Assembly: GCF_023667495.1 (NCBI RefSeq)
Contig: NZ_JAMOZL010000002.1
Span: 558,001 to 622,000 of the forward strand
Source of the DNA: Dyadobacter sp. MSC1_007
Lineage (GTDB): Bacteria > Bacteroidota > Bacteroidia > Cytophagales > Spirosomataceae
Reading direction: 5' to 3'
Length of the DNA: 64,000 nt
Every line of letters begins with the position of its first letter. The first letter of the stretch is position 1. A program made the position numbers and the translations under genes. The notes beneath the pieces are model-generated. The model was not told the DNA's origin and made no database searches. It was given only the letters and a program-made list of their open reading frames with translations. Shown piece by piece: positions 9,177 through 18,242 of this stretch.

Positions 9177-9647
9177 ATGACACTACTACTACCAGCCCAT
9201 TATCGGGCCAAAGCTTTGTTTACAGCTCTCGCCGGGCTTGCAGGATTTATGGTTGCCTCTGCGGAAGGACTGATCAATTTGTACCGCATCATTCTCCCGG
9301 GGAGGACAATGCCGGATGGTGCTTATCCCTATCCGTCGAATTTTTGGCAAATTAATTCCATGCTTGAAAGCGGATCGGTATGCTTAATCGCATTGGGTGT
9401 CCTGGGTTTATTCCTTGCCAGGGAGCCGGATGAATTCTATTACAAGATCCGGTTGGAATCGATGCAGTATGCGGTGTTTGTACAGTTTTTCGTGATGCTG
9501 GCATCGTTCTGCTATTTTTACTTTACACCAGGCTATGAGATGATCAACACCTTTCAAGGTATTCTCGGATTAGGCTTTTCCAGTTTTCTAGTGACTTACG
9601 TTTTGCGGTACTATTACGTCATCTTTTTCCAGGCTGATCAGCATTGA
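9177..9647 (+). CDS. Small integral membrane protein paired with an XRE regulator
   Basis: A 156-residue protein with about four hydrophobic segments (roughly residues 17-35, 66-84, 101-120 and 130-150) and no recognisable enzymatic motif. Its stop codon overlaps the TTG start of the XRE gene (TTGA at 9644-9647), so the two are almost certainly translated in tandem. Membrane protein plus tiny XRE regulator pairs are common in Bacteroidota and Firmicutes, where the regulator is thought to control the pair. I cannot name the family. Confidence 0.75.
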   Translation: MTLLLPAHYRAKALFTALAGLAGFMVASAEGLINLYRIILPGRTMPDGAYPYPSNFWQINSMLESGSVCLIALGVLGLFLAREPDEFYYKIRLESMQYAVFVQFFVMLASFCYFYFTPGYEMINTFQGILGLGFSSFLVTYVLRYYYVIFFQADQH

Positions 9648-9871
9648 GTGCCCAGGACCAGAAATTGGAAAATACATTGCGCGTCGAGCGCGCGATCAAA
9701 CGAATGACGCAGGCCGATCTTGCGGAGCTGGTAGGGGTATCCAGGCAAGCCATCAATGCGATTGAAACAGGTAAATACATCCCTTCGACTGTTTTGGCCA
9801 TCAAGCTCGCCAGGGTATTTGGAAAGGCGGTTGAGGATATTTTTCAGCTTCAGGAAGACACAGGTAATTAA
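9644..9871 (+). CDS. Small XRE/Cro-type HTH regulator (YozG-like)
   Basis: The 75-residue protein is little more than a helix-turn-helix: LRVERAIKRMTQADLAELVG, then VSRQAINAIETGKYIPSTVLAIKLARVFGKAVEDIFQL. The initiator is a TTG overlapping the preceding stop; the next in-frame Met (residue 21) would cut into helix 1, so the TTG start is preferred. It probably binds its own promoter and is translationally coupled to the membrane protein upstream. Confidence 0.88.
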   Translation: MSAQDQKLENTLRVERAIKRMTQADLAELVGVSRQAINAIETGKYIPSTVLAIKLARVFGKAVEDIFQLQEDTGN

Positions 9872-9901
9872 GATTTTCTTTCTCTAATCATTCTTCTGGC
9901 C

Positions 9902-11314
9902 ATGAGGATAACTCATTTAATGCTTCTCCTAATTCTTTTTGGGGCGCACATCACCTATGCGGGAAAGGTACGAATAGAAGGTACCGTTAAAAATTTTTCG
10001 GGTGAGGCGCTGATGTGTACGGTCATCGATAATGGCCTTTCCGAGAAGCCGGTTCAGGTGGTTATACCTATGCAGGGCGGGAATTTCGGGGGTGATTTCG
10101 AGGTGGCTAGCACTGTTCTTTTTAGTATTAGTGATGGTACCAACTATTTTGGAGGATTCGTGGAGGCTGGCGACAGCATTGTTATCCAGTATGATTACCT
10201 GGATTTTGAACGCAGTATTGTATTTCAGGGGAGGGGAAAGGAGAAGTTTGAAATAATGCATGCTATCGGTCGAATTAAAATTTTTCTCAGAAGCCAAGTG
10301 GCACCGGCACGCGCTAACGCTTACCCGGTAGACTATTTGTTCGGGAAAATAGACAGTTTGAAATCGACAGCGATGGATAATATCAACCGGGCGGCTGGGA
10401 AGATGAATGCGGAGAGCCATTATCAGGTGGTCGGCTTTCTGAATGCAAGTGTGTTGAAAGCGAAGATCAACAGTCTGGTGGCGATCTTTGGCGACTCTTA
10501 TGACGCCATTCTCAAAAAGCACCAAGAAAAATTGAGTCTTAAGTCAGTTTCGGATATGCACAAGTTGCTGGAATTTGATGATAGCTTTTATCGTTCGAAG
10601 TTATATGTGAGCGCAGTCAGAGATGTGATGGCGATTTACCTGGAAGAGAATGTCCAGCCGCAGGCGACGGATTTTTCGGAGCGGAAATACTATTATCTGA
10701 GTGACAGACTTCCTCCAAAACTGCGAACGCCTGTCCTTTTTATGATGCTTGATCAGGACATCAGATCGGGTAATGAGACGGTTAGCAATTCTGTTATTTT
10801 AAGTGCCTCCGATTTGTTGAGTGACAGTAGCTTAAAGCAAATTGTAAAGGATAAAATCGGTGGGTCTGCTTTGATTGGCGTAGGTCACAAGGCCCCGGAG
10901 TTTTCGTTGCAAAACCTCGCAGGAGAGAAGGTTAGCCTTGCTTCATTCGCCGGGAAGACTGTTTACATAGATTTTTGGTTTGCCGCCTGCGGGCCTTGTC
11001 ATAGTCTTTTCAAGGCAATTGAGCCCGTAAAGAAGCATTTCGAAGCTGATGATCGGGTGGTCTTTCTTACGGTCTCGATAGATGACGAAAAAACTTGGAA
11101 AAAAGCCATCACCAGATTTGGGGTAAAGGGTTATCATGTATTCACTGAAAACAAATTCCGCGACCATCCCGTCATTAAGTCCTATCAGGTAGGGCAATAT
11201 CCAACGACTTACATTATCAATTCCAAAGGCGAATTCCATTCCGTCCGTCCTTCCGGTAATCCGGAAATTCTGAAACAGCAGATTATTGAATCCGTAAAAA
11301 CGAATACAAAGTGA
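9902..11314 (+). CDS. Envelope thioredoxin-like protein (TlpA/AhpC-TSA domain)
   Basis: The 470-residue protein has a signal peptide (residues 1-20), an N-terminal beta-rich domain (about 20-110) of the kind found ahead of Bacteroidota TlpA proteins, a helical middle region, and a C-terminal thioredoxin fold from about 335. The redox pair is Cys363-Gly-Pro-Cys366 in FAACGPC; the cis-Pro region is GQYPTTYII. It is expected to act as a periplasmic thiol-disulfide reductase, with unknown partners. It starts 30 bp after the XRE gene and may be read through from it. Confidence 0.88.
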   Translation: MRITHLMLLLILFGAHITYAGKVRIEGTVKNFSGEALMCTVIDNGLSEKPVQVVIPMQGGNFGGDFEVASTVLFSISDGTNYFGGFVEAGDSIVIQYDYLDFERSIVFQGRGKEKFEIMHAIGRIKIFLRSQVAPARANAYPVDYLFGKIDSLKSTAMDNINRAAGKMNAESHYQVVGFLNASVLKAKINSLVAIFGDSYDAILKKHQEKLSLKSVSDMHKLLEFDDSFYRSKLYVSAVRDVMAIYLEENVQPQATDFSERKYYYLSDRLPPKLRTPVLFMMLDQDIRSGNETVSNSVILSASDLLSDSSLKQIVKDKIGGSALIGVGHKAPEFSLQNLAGEKVSLASFAGKTVYIDFWFAACGPCHSLFKAIEPVKKHFEADDRVVFLTVSIDDEKTWKKAITRFGVKGYHVFTENKFRDHPVIKSYQVGQYPTTYIINSKGEFHSVRPSGNPEILKQQIIESVKTNTK

Positions 11315-11349
11315 TAGCAGATAGCACAGGGGGAAACGGTAAATGGAAA

Positions 11350-11598
11350 TCAGTCGCAATGAAAATCGATGATTTGTCCCCGCCACTGCAAGCCGCCGCA
11401 CGTGCAGGTGTGCCTGCCACCGGGGCAATCCATTGTCCGGGTGTCATACAGGCCGGTGGGACCAATGTTGTCGATGATCTGGCATTTGCAGGTGACGCTG
11501 ACACTGGGCTCAACGTGATCGACACATGACCAGGGAAGCCCGGCCATCAGAAGAATGCAAACCGACACGCCCATTTTTCGAGTAAATAATGCTTTCAT
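11350..11598 (-). CDS. Small cysteine-rich lipoprotein, unknown function
   Basis: An 82-residue frame with a lysine/arginine N-terminus, a hydrophobic stretch (VSVCILLMAGLPW) and a possible lipobox ending at Cys25 (LPWSC). The mature 57 residues hold six further cysteines, including CKC and CTCG, suggesting disulfides or metal binding. The export signal favours this strand over the overlapping plus-strand frame at 11311-11529, which has none. It is convergent with the thioredoxin gene, 35 bp away. Family not recognised. Confidence 0.5.
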   Translation of the reverse strand: MKALFTRKMGVSVCILLMAGLPWSCVDHVEPSVSVTCKCQIIDNIGPTGLYDTRTMDCPGGRHTCTCGGLQWRGQIIDFHCD

Positions 11599-11805
11599 GA
11601 AGGATACTGGTTAGGGTGATTTGAAGCCTTGAATACACGCGTTCGAAAATTGTGAAGTCGCAGCTAATATACTAAAAATCAGTTCCTTGCTTTCCTACTC
11701 GTCGCAGTTTTGGCGCTTTGAACGAGCATGGGTTAAATACTGTAAGTGCAGCGTTTTGAAGTGCTTTTTACCGTTTAATAAGTAAGTCAATATAACGACA
11801 TCATT

Positions 11806-13224
11806 CTACCGCATCAAAATAGCTTCACCGATAGGCGTTACTTCTTCTGCCGCATTAGACAAGATGACGATTCCCGTTTGCGAAGTTGAGTCAAACCCGA
11901 CGTATGACCTGAAACCCCCTGTTCCGCCCGAATGGTGGAAGTAGGTTTCTTGGTCCTTGCTTCTAATACGCCAGCCAAGTCCCATGCTTTCGTCTTTACT
12001 TTGAAATGTTGTCCGATGACTTAGTTCAATGGCTTTTTCCAACTGGCCTTCCGGTTTCATTTGGGCCTGTATGTATTTTATCATATCGTTCAGGGTGGAG
12101 CGAATCGCTCCTGACCCTTGAAGCGAAGCCAGATCCCAGGGAGATGTTGCCTCTCCAAGCTCGTTATAACCTTGCGCCAAATTTCGTTGGGCCGCCTCGC
12201 CAAGGGTAATGCCGGTACGGCTCATATGCAACGGTTTGCAGATCCGGCCCACAATGAGCTGCTCAAAACTGCTGTTCAGTTTGCGCTCCATTAAGGTCCC
12301 CAATACCCCAGCTCCAAAATTGGAATACGAAAATTGCATTCCAGGTGCCGGAATAGGCCGATAGCGCATTAGAAAACTGTAAAGTGAATCGGTATTGTAG
12401 TGTTTATAAGGATTTTTAGAATCTACTCCGGCGGTAAAAATATTTGCAGGTAGCCGCGGAAAACCCGAAGTGTGGTTTGATAGCTGTTGTAATGTGATGG
12501 GTTCTCCCTGAAAGTTCAGTGCGGGTATTGAATCGGGTAAATATAGGTTTATCGGATCATCGAGTTTCATTCTACCCGCCACCACTTCCCGGGCAAGTAG
12601 TAAGGATGTAAAAGTCTTTGTCACCGAACCGATTTCGAATATTGTAGTTTCAGGGTCGGGCAGCTGGGAAAGGTTTTTGTTGATTGAGCCGTAGCTGTAC
12701 TTACGGACTTTGCCCTGGCGTATGACGGCCAAAACCAAGCCACTTGTATTGCCTTTTTGAATATATGGTCTCACCAAATGCTCCACCAGCATGTCAAGGG
12801 AATCTTTAAAAGGATTATCGCTTGCAGCCAGGTAGGTTTTTGGGGCGATCACAACAGGGACAATCGCGAAGTTCATTCTGCTGATCTTGCCCTGCTCATC
12901 AACTTTTAGTGAAAACACCTGCTGTGAGTTTTCAAAAGTCGCATAATAGTCCAGGCCTTTTTCGTTTATCTCTTTAAATGCGATTGCATTCCAGTTTCCC
13001 GCCTTAGCCTGAAACTTGCTTAATCCGGTCGCAAATTGTTCTGCGGTCATTTTTCGCTGAAATGTAGCGGACGTCAGCGCATATATTTTTTCTGGCTGCC
13101 GCCCATTGTAACTGGCCTGTATACTCGTGGCAAGAGAATCGTAAAGTGCCCTGTCTGGTTGAGCGTAAGCGCATTGTACGAATAGGATAAAAAGGCTGAG
13201 TCGCAAAAGAGTGTTCATAAGCAT
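11806..13224 (-). CDS. Serine hydrolase of the beta-lactamase/PBP fold with N-terminal DUF3887-like domain
   Basis: The 472-residue secreted protein has a signal peptide ending AYAQ. Residues about 25-125 resemble the DUF3887 domain often placed before such hydrolases. The class-C-like domain follows: Ser200-Val-Thr-Lys203 (nucleophile motif SxxK), YSNFGAG (YxN) and HHSGGTGG (HxG). These proteins are usually esterases or peptidases acting on D-amino-acid peptides rather than true beta-lactamases. The start could be Met1 or Met3 (13218). Confidence 0.87.
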   Translation of the reverse strand: MLMNTLLRLSLFILFVQCAYAQPDRALYDSLATSIQASYNGRQPEKIYALTSATFQRKMTAEQFATGLSKFQAKAGNWNAIAFKEINEKGLDYYATFENSQQVFSLKVDEQGKISRMNFAIVPVVIAPKTYLAASDNPFKDSLDMLVEHLVRPYIQKGNTSGLVLAVIRQGKVRKYSYGSINKNLSQLPDPETTIFEIGSVTKTFTSLLLAREVVAGRMKLDDPINLYLPDSIPALNFQGEPITLQQLSNHTSGFPRLPANIFTAGVDSKNPYKHYNTDSLYSFLMRYRPIPAPGMQFSYSNFGAGVLGTLMERKLNSSFEQLIVGRICKPLHMSRTGITLGEAAQRNLAQGYNELGEATSPWDLASLQGSGAIRSTLNDMIKYIQAQMKPEGQLEKAIELSHRTTFQSKDESMGLGWRIRSKDQETYFHHSGGTGGFRSYVGFDSTSQTGIVILSNAAEEVTPIGEAILMR

Positions 13225-13308
13225 TGCCAGGCAATTCGGAATGGTGATATGATCTTAGACTGTCCAAAGTGCCACTTGGTTACATATTTCTGCTTTAATT
13301 TTCAGTAT

Positions 13309-13344
13309 AAAAAAAAAAGCTGCCGGACAAATTTGCCCGGCAGC
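13309..13344 (-). terminator. Rho-independent terminator of the large T9SS gene
   Basis: On the minus strand an 8-bp perfect stem (13337-13344 with 13319-13326, GCTGCCGG/CCGGCAGC) with a 10-base loop is followed at once by a run of T at 13318-13309. It lies 27 bp after the stop of the 1458-residue gene. Confidence 0.9.
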
Positions 13345-13370
13345 CTTGCATTGTTATTGAGACCGTTTTA

Positions 13371-16300
13371 TTATTTAGTTGATCTCATCAAAATCACCAC
13401 CTTCTGAACGTCCTTGCTGCCGTCGGCGAGCGTCACGGTAACAGCATACATGCCCGGTGTGAGCTTACTGATATCGAGGCCGTCGACTGTTACAGCCTGG
13501 CTTTCTGCTACTTTCAGACCGGCCATTGTGTGGAGCGTTACTTGTCTGATCTGTTCGAAGTTCTTGAACCTCAGGCGCTCGGTAGCCGGGTTCGGGAATG
13601 CTGTCGCAATGCGGGACGCACCGAAATCAACATTCTGAATGCGGCTGTAGGCGAATGTGCCGTCCTTATCGATCATTTTCAGACGGTAGTAATTGCTGCC
13701 TCCCAGAGGATTTGCGTCTGTAAAATCATATTTAACAACGGTTTTGCTTTCACCAACAGCCATTTTTCTGGCAATTGCTATCCATGTTTTGGCATCGCCA
13801 CTTCTTTGGATTTCAAATTGCTGGGCATTCACTTCCTCTGTAGTGGTCCATTGCAGCTGAGCGGTTGCTCCTTCTTTGGCAACTGAGAAAGTTGCAAGGG
13901 TTACAGGAAGTACAGCGGATGGGCAACTCGCACCGTCATTGTTGCCGGACGGAATGCTATTTGATAGCAATGACGCAGTCCGGCCGGCAATGGTTACCTG
14001 GTAAAAGGCACCCGTAGCGTTGTTGAACACATACAAATTGCCGGTTGGGTCACCAAATACCGCACCGTAGTTATCTGAGGCGGTTCCCGGCAAACCAGCC
14101 ACGGCACCCAGGTTGGTCACCGCACCTGTGGCCGGATTAATCGATTGCAGCGAGTTACCGCCATTAAGGATACCATATAGCAGATTATCCGCCGAATTAA
14201 AGGCAAGGTCGGACGTGCCTACGTTAGCTGCTCCTGTAATCGTGGTGCCAAACGGACTCGCATCCGGCGCAAAGCCATTCGTTGGGTCCACCAGTTCGAG
14301 ATAAGTGCTTCTTGCCGGATTTACGTCGATCACATAGTAAGTATTGATACCAGAGCTTGTGATCAACATATAGCTGTTGGGAAGCTCTGCGCCGATGTTG
14401 TAATTGGCTGCTGGAAGGTTTGCAACCGTATGCTGCGTGGTGGCACCATTGCCATCTATCCGCACCAGGTTACCCGCTCCATCATTTTTCACAGACCAAA
14501 GCGTATTGTCGGCCGAACCATAGATTAATGCATTCAGAGAATACGGTGTAGCCGCAACCAATGTACGCGTACCGGTTTTCACATCATAGGTGTACAGTGA
14601 AGAAGTTCCCGACGCAGGTGCCGCGACCTGATAGGCGATGCCATCTGTACACGTGAAGGGTGGGATACATCCTCCGATATTGATCGGTTGGCTTGCGGGG
14701 CTGAGGCAGTTTCCGGTCCGGTAAAATGCGTAGTAAGTGCCTGGTGCCGGGGCGGCTGTGGGGTCACTTACCAAAGTTCCCGCGCTTGGGGTTGCAGACG
14801 TGTAGAAAACCAGTGTTGCGCCCGTAGGAGTAGTTCCGGCAAAAGGCAGGTTGGTTAGATTATAAGTTGTTGCGGGACATACCGGTGCATCGCTCAGCGT
14901 TTTCAGGGTTGGCGCAGGTGGGTTGGCGAACACTGTAATCGTAGCGATCGTGGTTACTGGCTGGCAAGCACCTAGTGTGCTCAATACGACGCGGTACATA
15001 TGTCCGTTCCAGGCTGCCACCAATGGCGTAACAGTGATTGCCGGTGTGAGTACACCAGTAATGCTTCCGTTCGCATTGCTGAAATCGGCTGCCAGATTGG
15101 CCCAGGTAGTACCACCGTCGACGCTGCGTTGCCACTGGTAATTGACTGTCCCTGTGCTGGTGGCTGCCGATGTAAACGTAACAGGCGAGCCAACGCAGGT
15201 GGAATCGCTCAGTGGTTGAAGCACGACGGTAATATCGCACATCACGGCCGTTGGGCAGCTTGCGCCGTCGTTGCTTCCATTTGGGCTACTGGTTGATAGT
15301 TCGTTGGCAACCTTGGCATCGATATCGATGTAGTAAAATTTGCCGGTGGCATTGTCAAACGCAAACAGGTCTCCGTTGGCATCGGTGAAGACAGCTCCAA
15401 AGCCACTGGCACCAACAGGCAGACCTGCAATAGCGCCAAGGTTAGCTACACCACCCGTATTTGGATTAAAACGTATCAGTTGATTGGAGAAATTCAGCAC
15501 CCCATACGCAAAGCCGCGGGATGGAATGAATACCTGGTCGGAAGTATTAAGAGAAGTCAATCCCACCATAGTACTGCCGTAGGGCGCTGTATCGGGTGCA
15601 AAGCTATTCAGCGGATCAACGAGTTCCAGGTAAGTGGCACGGGCCGGATTAATATCCACAACATAATAAGTGCCTATTGCAGAGCTTGTAATAACCATGT
15701 ACCCATTCGGCATCTCGAAGCCCACATTATAAGTGGATGATGGCAGGTTAGAGATTGCAAATAGGTCGGTCGTGCCATCCGGATTAATTCTCGCAATATT
15801 ACTTGAGCCGTTTTGTGTAGCCCACATTGTATTGTTGACAGAATTGTATGCCAGGCTATTAACGAAAATCGAAAGCGGCGCGATCGGTGTGCGTACGCCA
15901 CTGTTTACATTGTAGGAATAAAGTACGGAAGGATCGCTCCCGTCAGCTGCTACCTGATAAGCTACACCATTGGCACAGTCAAACGGTTGTTTACACGCAC
16001 CGATGTTGATCTGCTGACTGGCCGGGCTCAGGCAATCGCCAGCTTTGTAAAATGCAAAGTAAGTCCCAGGTGCAGGGGCGGCGGTAGGATCCGCTACCAA
16101 AGTACCGGCACTCGGAGTAGCCGATGTGTAAAATACGATTGTGCTGCCAGCAGGGCCATTTCCGGCGATCGGCAGATTAGTCAGATTATAGGTCGTTGCC
16201 GGGCAAACGGGCGCATCGTTCAACGCTTTTAATTGTACGGCGTTGGTATTGCTGACGATTGTCTGAGTAGCGGGATTTGAAGTAGGCGAACACAAACCAC

Positions 16301-17747
16301 CGCTGCTGCTCACCACTGCCCGGTACATATATCCATTCCAGGCGGCAACTTTTGGCGCCACGGTAAGCGTAGCGGAGAGCACCCCGGTTATAATTCCGTT
16401 GGCATTATTGACATTCACTAAATTTGCCCAGGTAGTGCCACCGTCGATACTGCGCTGCCATTGATAGGTGAGTCCGGTTCCGGTTGCTGTCACAGTAAAT
16501 ACAGAAGCATTTCCGCCCGCGGGATCCAGACATACGGTGTCACTTTGAGGATGTGGTGCAATGCTGATGTCGCACATGATCGCAGTGGGACAGCTGGCAC
16601 CGTCATTGTTACCGGAAACTGTGCTGGCAACAAGGAAGGTAGCCTCGCGGGTTGCCAGGTTTACCTGGTAAAATGAACCTGTCGGATTGTTGAATAAATA
16701 CAGCTTGCCAGTAGCATCTGTGAATGTTGAGCCATAGGCGCCGTCGGCGGGCAACCCTGTTACGGCACCCAAAATGCTGATAACACCTGTGGCCGGATTG
16801 AGTGATACTACCTGACCAGCTGCGACACCAACCACCGCCCCGGTAGCAGTGTGGAAAGCCACGTCTGAGCAGTTGATTGTTGTTGCCGCCCCGCTGTATG
16901 TTGTCCCGTAAGGAGCGGTATCCAGCACATAACCAGCGGTAGGATCTACAAGCTCAAGGTAGGTAGCGCGTGTAGGGTCAACGTCTACGACATAATATGC
17001 ATTGATAGAAGATTGCGTAATGAGCATGTAGCCATTGGGCAGTTCGGCACCGAGATTATATGCACCATTCACCGGTAGGTTCGGTATTGCATATTCTATC
17101 ACTCCCGCTCCGGCTCCCACTCTGGCAATATGATTGGTCCCATTGATGGTCGTCCAAACCATATCATCCGCCGTGCTGTAAATCATACTGTTGAGCAAGT
17201 AACTGGTTACGCCTATCGCGGTTCGTACACCCGTAGCCATATTATACCTGAAAAGTGTCGAAGTCAGATCGCCGGCGTCTTGTGCCACCTGGTAGGCTAC
17301 CCCGTTTGCACAGTCAAACGCTGTCTGCTGGCCTAGCTGAAAGCTTTGGCCGGTCACGTTACCAGCACCTGTGGGCAATGCAATGACGCCTTGGAGAGCG
17401 GCATCACCGGTTTGCGCCGCGGCGTTTGCTCCCACTACATCGACCAGGACCGCATATCGGTCGCCAAGACGGTTACCGGAAGGGTTGGTAGGCGAGTTTG
17501 TGATTACCACCTTATAACCGGCGGCATTGGGCAGGCCAGTTAAAGTGTAAGTGCCGTTGGCCGCCGCGGTGGTAGAGCTGACCACGACATTGGATGGATT
17601 TACCAGGTTGACATACACGGTGCCACCCAGATTCGTCCCGGTCCCACTGACAGTCACCGTTCCGGTTACGTCGCGGGCGATACTGCTGCTGATAGCAAAA
17701 AAGCTGATAAGCAGCAGTACCAGAGGTACTAATAAACTTCTCTTCAT
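13371..17747 (-). CDS. Very large secreted repeat protein with T9SS sorting domain
   Basis: The 1458-residue protein has a signal peptide (1-24), a carboxypeptidase-like/SdrD-like beta domain (about 25-120), then three copies of a roughly 250-residue beta-propeller-like module (144-397, 590-842, 1031-1278), each opening with a variant of FDCANGVAYQVA and closing NDGASCP. Between copies lie an Ig-like domain (398-500, 843-940, with YQWQRS-DGGTTWANL) and a block holding DAPVCPATTYNLTNLP (505-585, 948-1027). The C-terminus (about 1380-1458) is a Por/type A sorting domain: FPNPATE, then LTPGMYAVTV and a basic tail. The modules resemble DUF6923. It is expected on the cell surface or in the medium; function unknown, possibly adhesion or binding. 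Confidence 0.9.
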   Translation of the reverse strand: MKRSLLVPLVLLLISFFAISSSIARDVTGTVTVSGTGTNLGGTVYVNLVNPSNVVVSSTTAAANGTYTLTGLPNAAGYKVVITNSPTNPSGNRLGDRYAVLVDVVGANAAAQTGDAALQGVIALPTGAGNVTGQSFQLGQQTAFDCANGVAYQVAQDAGDLTSTLFRYNMATGVRTAIGVTSYLLNSMIYSTADDMVWTTINGTNHIARVGAGAGVIEYAIPNLPVNGAYNLGAELPNGYMLITQSSINAYYVVDVDPTRATYLELVDPTAGYVLDTAPYGTTYSGAATTINCSDVAFHTATGAVVGVAAGQVVSLNPATGVISILGAVTGLPADGAYGSTFTDATGKLYLFNNPTGSFYQVNLATREATFLVASTVSGNNDGASCPTAIMCDISIAPHPQSDTVCLDPAGGNASVFTVTATGTGLTYQWQRSIDGGTTWANLVNVNNANGIITGVLSATLTVAPKVAAWNGYMYRAVVSSSGGLCSPTSNPATQTIVSNTNAVQLKALNDAPVCPATTYNLTNLPIAGNGPAGSTIVFYTSATPSAGTLVADPTAAPAPGTYFAFYKAGDCLSPASQQINIGACKQPFDCANGVAYQVAADGSDPSVLYSYNVNSGVRTPIAPLSIFVNSLAYNSVNNTMWATQNGSSNIARINPDGTTDLFAISNLPSSTYNVGFEMPNGYMVITSSAIGTYYVVDINPARATYLELVDPLNSFAPDTAPYGSTMVGLTSLNTSDQVFIPSRGFAYGVLNFSNQLIRFNPNTGGVANLGAIAGLPVGASGFGAVFTDANGDLFAFDNATGKFYYIDIDAKVANELSTSSPNGSNDGASCPTAVMCDITVVLQPLSDSTCVGSPVTFTSAATSTGTVNYQWQRSVDGGTTWANLAADFSNANGSITGVLTPAITVTPLVAAWNGHMYRVVLSTLGACQPVTTIATITVFANPPAPTLKTLSDAPVCPATTYNLTNLPFAGTTPTGATLVFYTSATPSAGTLVSDPTAAPAPGTYYAFYRTGNCLSPASQPINIGGCIPPFTCTDGIAYQVAAPASGTSSLYTYDVKTGTRTLVAATPYSLNALIYGSADNTLWSVKNDGAGNLVRIDGNGATTQHTVANLPAANYNIGAELPNSYMLITSSGINTYYVIDVNPARSTYLELVDPTNGFAPDASPFGTTITGAANVGTSDLAFNSADNLLYGILNGGNSLQSINPATGAVTNLGAVAGLPGTASDNYGAVFGDPTGNLYVFNNATGAFYQVTIAGRTASLLSNSIPSGNNDGASCPSAVLPVTLATFSVAKEGATAQLQWTTTEEVNAQQFEIQRSGDAKTWIAIARKMAVGESKTVVKYDFTDANPLGGSNYYRLKMIDKDGTFAYSRIQNVDFGASRIATAFPNPATERLRFKNFEQIRQVTLHTMAGLKVAESQAVTVDGLDISKLTPGMYAVTVTLADGSKDVQKVVILMRSTK
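13914..17318 (-). repeat. Three imperfect ~1.33-kb tandem modules in the T9SS gene
   Basis: Copies of the propeller-like module map to about 17318-16557, 15980-15222 and 14657-13914. With the Ig-like and DAPVCPATTYN blocks the period is close to 445 codons. The copies differ at many positions, so they are old duplications or under divergent selection. Confidence 0.85.
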
Positions 17748-18182
17748 GATTAAATGGTTTAAATAAATTAATAGATACTCATGATTTAAGCGGTGGAGGT
17801 GGATGGTAAAAATGGAGTGCGTGTATAGTGTCCGGACATGGCGTTTCCGCCGCTGGCCTGTTGGACAGACGCAGCAAACCTGTTTCAGAAAACGGGTTAC
17901 AGACGAGATTGGAAATTTATCCGGGAGTATTTTTGGTTCGCAAGTAAACGAACAATGTCATGCAGGTAGCGGGTAAAATGTAAAAATCAAGCATTGGCGT
18001 AGTGTTTTTTTTATATCCTCTCTTGACAAAATATCACTGGTCGTATAAGAATTTTGACGACGAAAGATAACTACGATTTGCATATGGTTCTTGTAGAAAC
18101 ATTTCAATTTTGTTGTAGAAATATCGTAGGTAAATGTGACACTATTTGACAGCATAATGTGGCTTAGCGTGCAGTAAATGGC
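17748..18182. other. Intergenic region with short repeats; no convincing gene
   Basis: This stretch lies upstream of the large T9SS gene and after the terminator of the oxidoreductase operon. It contains TTGTAGAAA twice (18091-18099 and 18113-18121, 22 bp apart) inside an inverted repeat CTACGAT/ATCGTAG (18071-18077, 18123-18129). I found no clear TAnnTTTG promoter on the minus strand. It presumably holds the T9SS gene's regulatory region. Confidence 0.5.
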
Positions 18183-18218
18183 AAAAAACCCGTTGATACA
18201 AAAAGTGATCAACGGGTT
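18183..18218 (-). terminator. Rho-independent terminator of the ArsR/SRPBCC operon
   Basis: An 11-bp perfect stem (18208-18218 with 18187-18197, AACCCGTTGAT/ATCAACGGGTT) with a 10-base loop is followed on the minus strand by a T run. It lies 25 bp after the stop of the last gene of the operon. Confidence 0.9.
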
Positions 18219-18242
18219 GGTAATGCAGAACTGCGAAAAAAA

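Noticed and set aside
11311..11529. Plus-strand 72-codon frame
   Set aside because: It lacks a signal or domain and overlaps the opposite-strand frame that has an export signal.
13914..17318. Possible CRISPR or tandem DNA array
   Set aside because: The repeats are long, coding and in frame (protein modules), not short direct repeats with spacers.
17958..18212. 84-codon minus-strand frame in the intergenic gap
   Set aside because: It overlaps the operon terminator and short repeats, has no family or convincing start signals.
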